Of a stretch of 64,000 nt of DNA, positions 9,939-19,756 are shown in pieces. Position 1 is the first letter of the stretch; each line of letters opens with the position of its first letter. The position numbers and the translations under genes were made by a program. Location: contig CP036526.1 in NCBI GenBank assembly GCA_007741555.1, positions 5,022,001 through 5,086,000 of the forward strand. The letters run 5' to 3'. The notes beneath the pieces are model-generated. The model worked only from the letters and a program-made list of their open reading frames with translations. It had not been told where the DNA came from and did no database searches. The DNA is from Stieleria marina. GTDB taxonomy: Bacteria > Planctomycetota > Planctomycetia > Pirellulales > Pirellulaceae.

Positions 9939-10077
9939 TGAATCAAATATTGAAAAAGGGCGTGTCACAGCGAGAAGAGGTTCCTAGATTCGCTTGCCAT
10001 CGGAAAAGGACCGCGGGCCGTCACTAAAGAGCGGAGCGGCGATCCGGAGCACCGCTCACGAGGTTGCAATCGAAAAG

Positions 10078-11505
10078 CTACCGGGGAAATTTAGCGGGCG
10101 CGTACACCCGCAACGACTTGATTCCCTGAACTGCCCCGGTGAACTTGACCACATGTTTGCCTTCTTCGATTCGTTGGGCAACCGTGACGCTTTTTTCGAT
10201 CCCGGGTTTAGCATCGGGCGGTACGATCGAATTGCTGGCCTGCGATTTCACCGTCCAGTCGATCTCAAAGTTGGCAGGCAGTTCTTTCAATCGTCTCAGC
10301 GCTACGATGGAAAACGGAACGTCCCAATCACCCGGTTCAATCACGACGCGTTTGGATTGCGATACGAACCTCTCGTCCGTGCGACCGCTCCCGTCGGGTC
10401 CCGTGACAGATCCAACAATGTCAAATGTGTAATGCTCGAGTTGCTTGGGATCTTGCGTTGCCGATAGCGTCCAATTTTCTTGGACGAGTGGTCGTTCGTG
10501 CGACATTTTCAGCACGGCTGGCCAAGGACCGGGAGGGATCGGAGTATTTCGCCATCTGACGCGGTTGCGACCGTGGTAAAGCATAGTAGGATCGTCCAGC
10601 GGTTTCTTTCCGTCGATCAAGACGTCGCAGTTTTTCGTAGCGTCGTCGTGGAAGATCACGTCAATACGGTTTCCTTCGAAGGCGAACGTGAGTTCATCGT
10701 TGGAAACGTCGCCGAAGTCGCTGGCCGAAAACGTTTCGACATACCCACAGTTCATCGGATCCATGGAAATGTCGGCCCGTGGAACTAAATAGGCTTTGAC
10801 CAATTCGGTCATCAAGTACGTTCCCTGTTCGTTAGGGTGCACGTCGTCTTTGACCAAGTCGCCTGGCGGGATGCTGTGTTCCTGCAAATATGCTTTCCAC
10901 AACTCGCGGCGACCGTCAAACCCGCAACCGTATTTTTTCGCGATCATAGGTAAAAACTGAGTATTGCGTTCCGCTGCCCACCGCAGTCTGCGTTCTTCGA
11001 TCTTTTCGGGGCTTGATTCGTCGATGACTTTTTCGGAGCGACGAATGTGATCGGCCTGAATGAGAATTTCGCTGGTTGTTTCATCGCGCAATTTACGAAT
11101 CATCCGCTCGTAGTCTTCGTTGTTGCCGTAGTCGTGAAAAATGACCAAGTCGGCGTAGCTCGGGTACAGGTCGGCTTCGGAGGTTTTGACTAGCCGCTCA
11201 GTCGCAAACCCCGAGAGTGGACGCTGTTCGTAAATCAGATTGGCGTGGGGATACGTCTTGCGAAGATGTTCTTGGAGTTGGCCGCCCCATTTCCCCGCCG
11301 TGATCGATTGGCCGTAAAGCAATATCCGAACCGTGTGGGATCGCTCGGGTGTGCTGGACGCCAGCAAAGTCATGGTCCGCTGGACGCCAAATCCCACTTG
11401 TTCAGCCGATCCAACATTACTGGGGCGAGGGTACTCCTGAGCGAGCAAGAAACTGGACAGCGTGACCGAGAGCAAGAAGGTGGCGATTGAGATCGGGTTA
11501 CGCAT
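10078..11505 (-). CDS. Secreted SGNH/GDSL-type hydrolase
   Basis: Encodes 475 residues with a signal peptide (residues 1-22). The block-I nucleophile region is RILLYGQSITAGKWGG, a GQS variant of the GDS(L) motif also seen in carbohydrate esterases. NNEDYERM follows Block III, and the catalytic Asp/His pair is in KDDVHPNEQGTYLM about residue 225. The remaining ~200 residues contain beta-rich segments. Expected activity is removal of acyl (often acetyl) groups from a polysaccharide; this is a family inference. It is the first gene of the minus-strand series, separated from the next gene by about 140 bp, and probably carries the main promoter on its upstream side. Confidence 0.85.
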   Translation of the reverse strand: MRNPISIATFLLSVTLSSFLLAQEYPRPSNVGSAEQVGFGVQRTMTLLASSTPERSHTVRILLYGQSITAGKWGGQLQEHLRKTYPHANLIYEQRPLSGFATERLVKTSEADLYPSYADLVIFHDYGNNEDYERMIRKLRDETTSEILIQADHIRRSEKVIDESSPEKIEERRLRWAAERNTQFLPMIAKKYGCGFDGRRELWKAYLQEHSIPPGDLVKDDVHPNEQGTYLMTELVKAYLVPRADISMDPMNCGYVETFSASDFGDVSNDELTFAFEGNRIDVIFHDDATKNCDVLIDGKKPLDDPTMLYHGRNRVRWRNTPIPPGPWPAVLKMSHERPLVQENWTLSATQDPKQLEHYTFDIVGSVTGPDGSGRTDERFVSQSKRVVIEPGDWDVPFSIVALRRLKELPANFEIDWTVKSQASNSIVPPDAKPGIEKSVTVAQRIEEGKHVVKFTGAVQGIKSLRVYAPAKFPR

Positions 11506-11866
11506 GGAGGATTGGCTTTGATTCAGCGGGCAATATTATTTGATCATATCATTTGATCATTTGATCATTTGCCCTTGGTCGTGTGCCCTAGAGCTTGTGC
11601 CCAGGGTGGTTCGGTCTGGGGCATTCGGTTTGGCCAGCGTCGCGTCGGTGCGTATCGATCTTATTGCCGGCCCGTTTTCCCGTATTGTACTCAACGGAGC
11701 GAATCCCATGCTTCGCGGCAGTTATCGGCACGAGGGTCGGATCCCAGCAGCGATATGACTGCAAAGACACCGACGGTTACGCCCGCTCGAAGATCGCGTG
11801 TACACAACGGCAGCATCCCATCACTGATCTTGTGCCGGGCAGAGTCGGAATCGTATTTTGCGAGCA
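11506..11866. other. Divergent intergenic region, RND operon / esterase
   Basis: 361 bases between divergent genes. It should hold promoters for both directions, but I cannot assign -35/-10 boxes with confidence. The only clear structure is the clustered ATTTGATC repeat at 11538-11571. The rest shows no convincing reading frame or RNA gene. Confidence 0.6.
11538..11571. repeat. Clustered ATTTGATC(AT) repeats
   Basis: ATTTGATC occurs at 11538-11545, 11551-11558 and 11559-11566, the last two directly in tandem, followed by a partial fourth unit ATTTG. TGATCA is self-complementary, so the cluster is both direct and palindromic. It sits about 33 bp upstream of the esterase start and about 300 bp upstream of the efflux operon. 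It could be an operator array for the esterase or a slipped-strand repeat; nothing distinguishes these. Confidence 0.7.
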
Positions 11867-13507
11867 ATGAAACGACGGCCCCTCTTTCGAACCGTGACGA
11901 CACGCCTGTTGGCGGCATGGCTGCTGCTTGCACTCGTCGGCTGCGCCGGTCGCGAAACCATTGGGAATCTCGCGACGCCAGCCGCATCGGGTTTCTCAGA
12001 AAGTGGCGACGAAGAGCCACCCAATCGCTGGTGGGAGACGTTTGATGACGCCGACCTGAATGCGCAAATCAACGTCGCGCTCGACGGCAACTACACGCTG
12101 GCGGTGGCCATGGAGCGGTTACGAGCAGCCAAAGCGTTGACGCGGCGGGAAGCATCGGACCTGCTTCCTGACTTGGATGGTTTTACCGAAACATTCAACA
12201 GCTTCGGCCCCGGTGACGACGCGAAGTCATTCGAATGGGGACTGGAAGCTTCGTATCAAGTCGACCTCTGGGGCCAGATCGAATCTCGTGTCGACGCTGA
12301 GCGCATTCGAGCCTCTGCGACGCAAGCGGACTATCACGCGGTCGCATTGACCTTGTCAGCCGAGATCGCCCGCAATTGGTTTTCGTTGATCGAATCTTAT
12401 GCTCAATTGGAACTGTTAGACGATCAAATCGAGACGAACCAAACGGGACAAAAGCTACAAGAAGCACGATTCGCGTTGGGGCTGATTCGCAGCGCCGATG
12501 TTCTCCGCCAAAGACAACTGGTCGAATCCACTTTGGAACAAGTTGCGGTGGTCCAGTCCAGAATCGAATTGCTGGAACACGAACTGGCGGTTCTACAAGG
12601 TCGCATGCCGCAGGACGCAAACTACGACACTGGTTCGCAACTGCCGGATTTGCATGCAATGCCGGCGACTGGTTTACCATCGGAATTGCTGCAGCGTCGG
12701 CCCGACGTGCGCCGCGAGTACTTGGCATTTGTGGCGGCGGATCGGGACGTTGCGTCGGCGATCAGCGCACAGTATCCCCGCATCAGTTTGTCAGCGTCAT
12801 TGTCCAACGTCACGGAACACCCTGAAGATTTGTTCAGAGATTGGTTTGTGTCGATCGGAAGTCAGTTGGTCGCACCACTGTTTGACGGCGGTCAGCGTCG
12901 TGCCGAAGTGGAGCGAACTGCGGCGGTGGTTCGCCAACGTTTCAATGAATACGGCGAAACCATGTTGATTGCGTTTCGCGAAGTCGAAGACGCGTTGGCT
13001 CGCGAACGAAATCAACGAGTGCGGCTGGAACATCTGCAGGCGCAAGTCGAACTGGCTCAGCAGTCCTCGGACCAATTGCGTGAACAATATTTGATCGGCG
13101 ACACTGACTACCTGTCTGTGCTCACCGCAATCACGGCACAGCAGCGATTGCAACGCGAGACCCTGTCGGCTCAACTGGAACTGATTCTGATCCGCATCTC
13201 GTTGCACCTGTCGCTCGCTGGCGATTTCGATTCGTGCCCGACGGATTTCGGAACTCAGGATTCGGGTGATCCGAATTTCGGCCTTACTGAATCCGATTCG
13301 ACCGATGAGATGCCTCTCGCGCCCCACCCAGATGCTCAAGACACCGATGCTCAAGACACCGATGCTCAAGACACAAGCTATCGAGACGCGGCCATGATTG
13401 ATCTCGACAACGCCCAAGCAGACGCCGAAGCAGATGCTGACGTCGCGATCTTGGATCGTGATTTAGAGATCGACAGCGGCAATGCAGAGAACAACACCAA
13501 TGAGTGA
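11867..13507 (+). CDS. RND efflux outer membrane factor (NodT/TolC-like lipoprotein)
   Basis: Encodes 546 residues from the ATG at 11867 (a TTG 9 bp upstream is less likely). The N-terminus has a lipoprotein signal, LLALVGC, with the Cys as lipidation site. Two outer-membrane-efflux repeats follow, with typical segments [56 protein letters not shown] and [17 protein letters not shown]. It forms the outer membrane channel of a tripartite pump with the next two genes. The C-terminus is unusual: about 75 residues beyond the fold, Asp/Glu-rich, with three DAQDT units from a 15-bp tandem repeat. The stop lies inside the next gene, whose ATG is at 13500. Confidence 0.92.
   Translation: MKRRPLFRTVTTRLLAAWLLLALVGCAGRETIGNLATPAASGFSESGDEEPPNRWWETFDDADLNAQINVALDGNYTLAVAMERLRAAKALTRREASDLLPDLDGFTETFNSFGPGDDAKSFEWGLEASYQVDLWGQIESRVDAERIRASATQADYHAVALTLSAEIARNWFSLIESYAQLELLDDQIETNQTGQKLQEARFALGLIRSADVLRQRQLVESTLEQVAVVQSRIELLEHELAVLQGRMPQDANYDTGSQLPDLHAMPATGLPSELLQRRPDVRREYLAFVAADRDVASAISAQYPRISLSASLSNVTEHPEDLFRDWFVSIGSQLVAPLFDGGQRRAEVERTAAVVRQRFNEYGETMLIAFREVEDALARERNQRVRLEHLQAQVELAQQSSDQLREQYLIGDTDYLSVLTAITAQQRLQRETLSAQLELILIRISLHLSLAGDFDSCPTDFGTQDSGDPNFGLTESDSTDEMPLAPHPDAQDTDAQDTDAQDTSYRDAAMIDLDNAQADAEADADVAILDRDLEIDSGNAENNTNE
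13331..13375 (+). repeat. 15-bp tandem repeat, 3 copies, in an efflux gene tail
   Basis: GATGCTCAAGACACC is repeated in register at 13331-13345, 13346-13360 and 13361-13375 (last base differs), encoding DAQDT three times. It lies in the acidic C-terminal tail of the outer membrane factor. The unit is a multiple of three, so copy-number change would not break the frame. Confidence 0.95.
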
Positions 13508-14726
13508 AGTGGCACCACGCACCGAAAGGTGGTGGATTCGATTTCTAACCAGCGCAGTTGTTTGCCTCGCGATCCTTGGCGGCGCGGTTGCTGCGATCGT
13601 GGTCATCAATCGAACCGAACCGACCGCCAAACAGATTAATGCCACGCGAAAATCCGCGGCACTGGTTCAAACGCAAACCGCCAAACGAGGCACTTTTTCA
13701 CCTCGACTAGTTGTACTTGGGTCGATCGAACCGGCGCGCGAGATCGTGCTCGGCCCTCGAGTTCGCGGCCAAGTCATCGATCTGTCACCAAGTTTTTCCC
13801 CCGGCGGAATGGTCCGCCAAGGTGACCTGTTGCTTCGAATCGATCCGGCGGATTTCCAAAACGCACTTTCGATCACCAAAAGCGAACTGGAGCAAGCCGA
13901 AGCCAAATTGGCGATCGAAGAAGGCCGGCAGAGTCTTGCCAAGAAAGAGCTTGAACTGCTGCAAGGCACAATCGAAGGTACCAATCGCGCTTTGGTATTG
14001 CGAGAACCACAAATCGCATCGATCCGAGCGGAAGTCAACGCGGCCAAGGCGGCCGTCGAACGAGCGGCGCTGGATTTGGATCGTGCCAATATTTATGCGC
14101 CTTTCAACGCACAAGTTCTCAGTCGGTCGGTCAATGTCGGATCCCAAGTTACGACGGGCGATGAACTTGCCCGACTAGCCGGCGTCAACGAGTACTGGGT
14201 ATTTGCAGCGGTACCGGTTCGTAGCCTACGCTGGGTCAACTTTCCCACCGGCGATCAACCTGGTTCGCTAGTGACCCTGCGAAACCCTGATGCATGGGCC
14301 CCCGGTGTCGAACGGCACGCGCGTGTTTCGCGGATGATCGGCTCCGTGGACCAACAAACTCGATTGGCTCGCGTTTTGATCACGGTCTCCGATCCGTTGG
14401 GGCAAACGTCCAATGCCCCGCCGTTGATTTTGGATTCGTTGATCGAAACGGAAATCGAAGGCCGGCCAATCGAAAACGTGGTTCGACTGGAACGCGAGTT
14501 TGTTCGCGACCGTGATACCGTTTGGGTGATGCTTGACGACAAACTTCAGATTCGCGACACCACGGTGGTCTTTCGTGACGCCGCCTACGCCTACATCAGC
14601 GAGGGTTTGAACGACGGGGACCAAATCGTCGTGTCCACGCTGGCCACCGTCGCGGAAGGAGTTGGCCTCCGCAAAATCGATGACGTCGGCGAAGCCGCTG
14701 CGGATTTCAGCGAGGCGACTCAGTGA
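13500..14726 (+). CDS. RND efflux periplasmic adaptor (membrane fusion protein)
   Basis: Encodes 408 residues from the ATG at 13500, overlapping the previous stop by 8 bp. One N-terminal membrane anchor (about residues 15-36) is followed by a lipoyl-like half motif ([23 protein letters not shown]), a coiled-coil hairpin ([20 protein letters not shown], then [13 protein letters not shown]), a second lipoyl half ([15 protein letters not shown]) and beta-barrel/membrane-proximal domains. It joins the pump to the outer membrane factor. Its stop overlaps the GTG start of the pump gene (GTGA at 14723-14726). Confidence 0.93.
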   Translation: MSEVAPRTERWWIRFLTSAVVCLAILGGAVAAIVVINRTEPTAKQINATRKSAALVQTQTAKRGTFSPRLVVLGSIEPAREIVLGPRVRGQVIDLSPSFSPGGMVRQGDLLLRIDPADFQNALSITKSELEQAEAKLAIEEGRQSLAKKELELLQGTIEGTNRALVLREPQIASIRAEVNAAKAAVERAALDLDRANIYAPFNAQVLSRSVNVGSQVTTGDELARLAGVNEYWVFAAVPVRSLRWVNFPTGDQPGSLVTLRNPDAWAPGVERHARVSRMIGSVDQQTRLARVLITVSDPLGQTSNAPPLILDSLIETEIEGRPIENVVRLEREFVRDRDTVWVMLDDKLQIRDTTVVFRDAAYAYISEGLNDGDQIVVSTLATVAEGVGLRKIDDVGEAAADFSEATQ

Positions 14727-17700
14727 ATCAGTCACCCGTCGAACTGCCTGGAGAATTGCCGGCAAAGGAACGTCCGCGCGGAGGCCCCATTGCTTGGATG
14801 GCCCGCAATTCAATCGCGGCAAATTTGCTGATGATCATTTTGCTCGGTGGCGGCTTATGGTCCGCCGCGGTGATGCAAAAAGAAGTTTTCCCTGAATTCC
14901 AGCTCGATGTCGTCGAAGTCTATGTCGGCTATCCCGGGGCGGCTCCGTCAGAAGTCGAGCAGGGAATTTTGCGGCCGATCGAGGAAGCCGTTCGCAGCGT
15001 CGAAGGAATTCGCGAAATCAGCAGCGAAGCACGCGAAGGTCGCGGCGAAGTTTTGATCGAGCTGGTCGCAGGCCAGCAGCGGATGAAAGCGTTCCAAGAC
15101 ATTGATCAAGCCATCAGCCGTATCCGCACATTTCCCGATCAGATCGAACAACCCGAAGTTCGCCTTCAGTCACGACAGCGCGAGGTCGTTCAAGTTTCGT
15201 TGTACGGACCGATCTACGTGTGGGATCTTCGTAAGTTGGCCGAACAGCTTCGCGACCAGTTGCAATCGCACGAACAAATCACCCAAGTCGAACTTCGCCG
15301 GGTGCCCGAGTACGTCACCCATGTCGAAATTCCTCGCCAGCGACTTCGTCAATACGGACTGACACTGCCGGATGTTGCCAATATCATCCGGTCGGCCAGC
15401 CGTGACGTCGCAGCTGGATCCGTTCAGACCAGTGCCGGCGAAATCTTGCTGCGCGTCAAAGCACGAAAACAATGGGCCGAAGAGTTTGCCCAAATCGAAA
15501 TCGTCGCTGGCCGCGAAGGTCCATCCGTCACGCTAGGCGACATCGCCACGCTCCGCGATGGTTTTGAAGACGTCGGTTTTCATTCGCAGTTTAGCCAGAC
15601 GCCATCGATGAACCTGGATGTCTTTCGCGTCGGATCTCAATCGCCAATCGAAATTGCGGCCGCCGTCCAAGCGACGATGGAAGAATTTGAGAGCGTGATG
15701 CCACCGGGTGTCAAATGGAGAATCGACCGCAACAACGCCGAAGAATTTCGCCGACGACTTTATCTCGTTCTCGAAAACGCGGCGATGGCGGTCGGCATTG
15801 TCTTGTTGATCCTGGCGTTGTTCTTGGAATTTCGCTTGGCGTTCTGGGTGATGATGGGCATGGCCGTGTCGTTCATCGGCGGTTTGTTGTTTTTGCCCGC
15901 CGCCGGTGTCAGCATCAACATGATTTCGTTGTTTGGGTTCCTGGTCGTGCTGGGCATCGTCGTCGACGATGCGGTGGTGGTCGGAGAGAACGTTTATGAA
16001 AAACGACAAACCGAGGACGACGACGAAACCGCCGCGATCGAAGGAACCAGCGAAGTTGCCGGGCCGGTCACGTTTAGTATTTTGACCAATATTGTCGCGT
16101 TCGTTCCGCTGATGTTTATCCCGGGAGAGACAGGCAAGTTTTGGGCTCCGCTGCCGGTCGTCGTCATCATTGTGCTCAGCCTGTCGCTGATCGAATCCCT
16201 GTTCATCCTGCCCGCACACTTGGCTCATGCTCGTGCTGCAGGCAAACGCAAAAGCGGACTACGGGCTCGACTTCACAACGGACAACAACGATTCAGTCAA
16301 GCGTTCAATCGCTTCGTCGAAATCACTTTCCGGCCAGTGCTGATTGTCTGTTTACGTTTTCGCTACATCACGGCTTCGGCCGCACTCGGTCTGTTCTTGG
16401 TCGTGGCGGGGTACGCAACGAGCGCGCACATGGGCATGATTTTGATGCCAGAAGTTTCCGCCGACGAAATCGAAGCTGGTGTGCGGATGCCGGTGGGAAC
16501 CACGCCGGATCAGGCCGCTCGCATCGCCAACGCGGTAACCGAAGCGAGCGTCAGGATGTTTGAAGAACACAACCTGCACGAAGTCGCCGAGGGCATTAAG
16601 ACCAACGTGCGCGGACAGAACTTCATCGATGTCGAAATCGTGATGCGGCCACCCGATGAACGGGACATGACAGCCGACCAGATCATCGAACTCTGGCGTG
16701 ATTCGATCGGCGATTTGCCGGGAGTTAACCAAGTCACTTTCGAAGCCGAAAGCGGGCCCGGTGGTCATCGCCAAGATATCAGCGTCGATTTAAGCCACAG
16801 TGACATCAGTGTTCTGGAAAAAGCCTCGGCGGCGTTCATCGAACGTGTCAAGCTTTTCTCCAACGCCCGCGATGTCAGTGACAGCTACAACAAAGGAAAG
16901 TCGCAATACGATTTTCGACTTCGTCCTGAAGGCCGCGCGTTGGGGCTGACCGACGAAGAACTTGGCGATCAGTTGCGAGGCGCCTTTTTTGGTTCGCTGG
17001 CACTGCGGTTGCTCCGCGGCACCAACGAGATCGAAGTCCGCGTGAAGTTGCCTGAGGACGAACGCGAAGACATCTATCACTTAGAGGACTTGGTGATCCG
17101 CACCCCCAGCGGGACCGAAGTTCCGTTACTGGATGTCGCGGACGTCGAAAAGAACGTCGCGTTCTCGTCCATCGACCGCCGTGACGGACGTCGCGTGATC
17201 AATGTTTCGATGGACGTGGAACCCAAGCGAGCCGTGACGCAGGTGATCGAGGTATTGCGAAACGAAGAGTTACCGCGTTTGCGTGAAGACTACCCCGGCA
17301 TCACATGGAGTTTCGAGGGCAGCGATGCCGAGATGCGCCGGGCGACAGCTTCGCTCTGGGGATCTTTTGGACTGGCTTTGGCAGTGATCTATTCGCTCCT
17401 GGCGATCGCCTTTCGCGGATACATCCAGCCGCTGATCGTGTTGGTCGCGATCCCATTTGGAATCGTCGGCGCGGTGCTGGGCCACATGATGCTCGGCTAC
17501 GATCTGTCCTTGGTCAGTTTGATGGGCGTGATTGCTCTGTCCGGTGTCGTGATCAACGATTCGCTGATTATGATCGACTACGCCAACCGGCGTCGCAGTG
17601 AATGTTCGGCGTTCGAGGCAATCTCCCAGGCTGGCATTCGACGATTCAGACCGATCTTGCTGACTACCCTAACGACTTTTGGTGGGCTGATGCCGCTAAT

Positions 17701-17857
17701 TTTTGAAGACTCGCTGCAAGCTCAGTACATTATTCCGATGGCGATTTCTCTTGGCTTTGGCATTCTGTTCGCAACCGGAATCATCTTGGTGCTGGTGCCG
17801 TGCTTGTACCTGATTCTGGAAGACATTCGATTGTTGTTTACGAGCAACGATCAGTGA
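14723..17857 (+). CDS. RND family efflux pump (AcrB/MexF-like permease)
   Basis: Encodes 1,044 residues from a GTG at 14723, normal for the family. The first membrane helix is at about residues 30-50 ([18 protein letters not shown]), followed by the first large periplasmic loop with the porter fold, a block of six helices around residues 340-520 with the proton-relay Asp pair in [18 protein letters not shown], a second loop, and a second helix block from about residue 870. It should exchange protons for a periplasmic or membrane-embedded substrate. Similarity to drug-type rather than heavy-metal-type pumps is suggested by the adjacent adaptor and absence of metal motifs, but substrate is unknown. 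Third gene of the overlapping operon. Confidence 0.95.
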   Translation: MNQSPVELPGELPAKERPRGGPIAWMARNSIAANLLMIILLGGGLWSAAVMQKEVFPEFQLDVVEVYVGYPGAAPSEVEQGILRPIEEAVRSVEGIREISSEAREGRGEVLIELVAGQQRMKAFQDIDQAISRIRTFPDQIEQPEVRLQSRQREVVQVSLYGPIYVWDLRKLAEQLRDQLQSHEQITQVELRRVPEYVTHVEIPRQRLRQYGLTLPDVANIIRSASRDVAAGSVQTSAGEILLRVKARKQWAEEFAQIEIVAGREGPSVTLGDIATLRDGFEDVGFHSQFSQTPSMNLDVFRVGSQSPIEIAAAVQATMEEFESVMPPGVKWRIDRNNAEEFRRRLYLVLENAAMAVGIVLLILALFLEFRLAFWVMMGMAVSFIGGLLFLPAAGVSINMISLFGFLVVLGIVVDDAVVVGENVYEKRQTEDDDETAAIEGTSEVAGPVTFSILTNIVAFVPLMFIPGETGKFWAPLPVVVIIVLSLSLIESLFILPAHLAHARAAGKRKSGLRARLHNGQQRFSQAFNRFVEITFRPVLIVCLRFRYITASAALGLFLVVAGYATSAHMGMILMPEVSADEIEAGVRMPVGTTPDQAARIANAVTEASVRMFEEHNLHEVAEGIKTNVRGQNFIDVEIVMRPPDERDMTADQIIELWRDSIGDLPGVNQVTFEAESGPGGHRQDISVDLSHSDISVLEKASAAFIERVKLFSNARDVSDSYNKGKSQYDFRLRPEGRALGLTDEELGDQLRGAFFGSLALRLLRGTNEIEVRVKLPEDEREDIYHLEDLVIRTPSGTEVPLLDVADVEKNVAFSSIDRRDGRRVINVSMDVEPKRAVTQVIEVLRNEELPRLREDYPGITWSFEGSDAEMRRATASLWGSFGLALAVIYSLLAIAFRGYIQPLIVLVAIPFGIVGAVLGHMMLGYDLSLVSLMGVIALSGVVINDSLIMIDYANRRRSECSAFEAISQAGIRRFRPILLTTLTTFGGLMPLIFEDSLQAQYIIPMAISLGFGILFATGIILVLVPCLYLILEDIRLLFTSNDQ

Positions 17858-17969
17858 ACGTTGTTGGTCGACAACGAGAAACGTCAACATAAGCTCGGGT
17901 GCGGGCGACATCTGACTGATGCCCGAGTCCTCTGACTCATTGTGCCGAACCGGGGCTGCTAGTACTGCA

Positions 17970-19670
17970 CTAGGCCCCTCGGACTCTTGGTCCGTTTAGC
18001 ATACGTCCGATCGCCGTGTATCGGACTCCATAGGCATACGTGACTAGCAACAGCGATGAGATCACGATGGTGACGCCCACGAATTTCACAATTCCTGGCA
18101 GTGGTACGTCACGAACCAGCCACTGTGCTAGGATCACCAGGGGCAGGTGGACCAGATACAGCCAGTACGAAGAATCCGACAGATAACGCATCTTCTTGTT
18201 TTCGCCCGACAGTAGGCGACGACACAGACCGATCGATCCGAACGTCATTAGCCACACGAAAGTGGCTTGCAGAAAACTTCCGGCCAGCCCGCGAGTGGAA
18301 TCGCTTTCAATCTGCGGGACAATGCCAAACGCTTCCGAGTTCAAGTCGAGTGCGAGCGGAAAGACGACGACGATTGCCAGTGGCAGACTGACGAACCACC
18401 ATCGCCCAAGCTGGCCTCGATGGTCGTTCATGTCCCAGTACACCGCACCGAAAAAGAAAAAGATCGCGTAGTACGCCAGCACGTGGGGAATGGGAAACAG
18501 ACCGATGGAAGAATCCGGTCCGAACCCGCCTGTTTGCATCAACGACTGCGGCAGCATGGTCAGCGGAATCAACCACAACAAGCTAGCGGGCGAACAAACG
18601 ATCCAACGCGGCAGCTGATTGATCCGCAGCGCTTTGGCCAATAGCGTGTAGGGGACAAACGCGGCGACCAACCAACAGAGGAATGCCAGAAACCAAAGAT
18701 GCATGAAGACCGGCACCTGGAACAGCAGCGGTTCGAGTGCCTGCAGACCGGATGCCGGGGCAGTGCCCGCATCGGAACCCAGGTAGTCGCTCTCCCCCAT
18801 CAATTCGGCAATCTCTTTTCGCGCCGCCAACAACGTTTCTTGATCAAGAGGAACGCCCAGTGAACTGGCGATGTAGTTTGTCGTGCCAAAGTCAAATGTC
18901 AGCAGGTCTTTTGGAGTCAGCCCGCTTCCGTCATACGCGTTCAGATCGGCTCCGGACTGGATCAACAAACCTGCCAAACGTGGACGCCCCATGAATACCG
19001 CAATGTGCAACGGAGAAGCCCTGTCGCGATTCGCTTGATTCACATTGGCTTGTGCATCAACCAGCATTTCCGCAATCTCGGTCTGTCCAATGAACACAGC
19101 CGTGCACAGCGGCGAAGAACCCGAATTCGTTTCCCACGCGTCAATATCGACTTCGGGATTCTGAAGCTCACTACGAACGGCTTCGATGTCTCCGGAAACG
19201 ACGGCGGCAAAGAGCGCGGACTCTTGCGAATCGACCGTGGCTGGTCGAGAAACATACGCGCTGACCACCCACATCGCCGGGACAATTGTTACGCAGCCGA
19301 TCACTAATGGCAACAAGATCCGACGGATCCGCTGTTTGATCAAGCTTGCCAGCCCACGTTTGCGCCACAGCATCGCGGTGAAGAATCCACTAAGCATGAA
19401 AAACAACGGCATGCGAAAGCCGTGAATAAATGCAAACAGAACTTCATACATTTCACTCTGTTGCGAATCTTGCACGGGCCAAGGAAACGGCGCAAACGAC
19501 AGGGCTGCATGCAGCACGATACCCAACAACATGGCGATCGCTCGAAGTGCGTCCAAGTCGTGTCGACGATCAAACGGTGCCGACGGGCGCGTCGACTGAA
19601 TCGCCGAATCCGTGTCCGCAGTGGCTTGTTGCTGCGATCGCGAATCGAAGTCAAGGGTCGAAGAATTCAT
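17970..19670 (-). CDS. Acyltransferase-3 membrane protein with inserted ankyrin repeats
   Basis: Encodes about 566 residues from MNSSTLDF (19670); the frame runs 23 codons further upstream but that extension is less likely. The family-typical RRHDLDALRAIAMLLGIVLHAALSF follows a polar N-terminus; HGFRMPLFFMLSGFFTAML is the second conserved block. About ten hydrophobic segments fit an acyltransferase-3 enzyme, which transfers acetyl or other acyl groups to envelope carbohydrates. Between the third hydrophobic segment and the rest, at about residues 150-260, lie three to four ankyrin-like repeats (ESALFAAVVSGDIEAVRSEL, ASPLHIAVFMGRPRLAGLLI, QSGADLNAYDGSGLTPKDLL). The remaining helices resume at about 310. 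An ankyrin block inside this enzyme is unusual. It is convergent with the RND operon. Confidence 0.88.
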   Translation of the reverse strand: MNSSTLDFDSRSQQQATADTDSAIQSTRPSAPFDRRHDLDALRAIAMLLGIVLHAALSFAPFPWPVQDSQQSEMYEVLFAFIHGFRMPLFFMLSGFFTAMLWRKRGLASLIKQRIRRILLPLVIGCVTIVPAMWVVSAYVSRPATVDSQESALFAAVVSGDIEAVRSELQNPEVDIDAWETNSGSSPLCTAVFIGQTEIAEMLVDAQANVNQANRDRASPLHIAVFMGRPRLAGLLIQSGADLNAYDGSGLTPKDLLTFDFGTTNYIASSLGVPLDQETLLAARKEIAELMGESDYLGSDAGTAPASGLQALEPLLFQVPVFMHLWFLAFLCWLVAAFVPYTLLAKALRINQLPRWIVCSPASLLWLIPLTMLPQSLMQTGGFGPDSSIGLFPIPHVLAYYAIFFFFGAVYWDMNDHRGQLGRWWFVSLPLAIVVVFPLALDLNSEAFGIVPQIESDSTRGLAGSFLQATFVWLMTFGSIGLCRRLLSGENKKMRYLSDSSYWLYLVHLPLVILAQWLVRDVPLPGIVKFVGVTIVISSLLLVTYAYGVRYTAIGRMLNGPRVRGA

Positions 19671-19756
19671 GAGATGCTCGTTGAGAATAGAAAGACGTGC
19701 GCAGACCGGTGGGCCAGCAAAGGAGGTGCGGAGGGGCAAAAGTGATCGCGAATGAG

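Noticed and set aside
17858-17969. Terminator between the RND operon and acyltransferase gene
   Set aside because: A CTCGGG...CCCGAG pairing is present, but it is short, with a long loop and no T tract.
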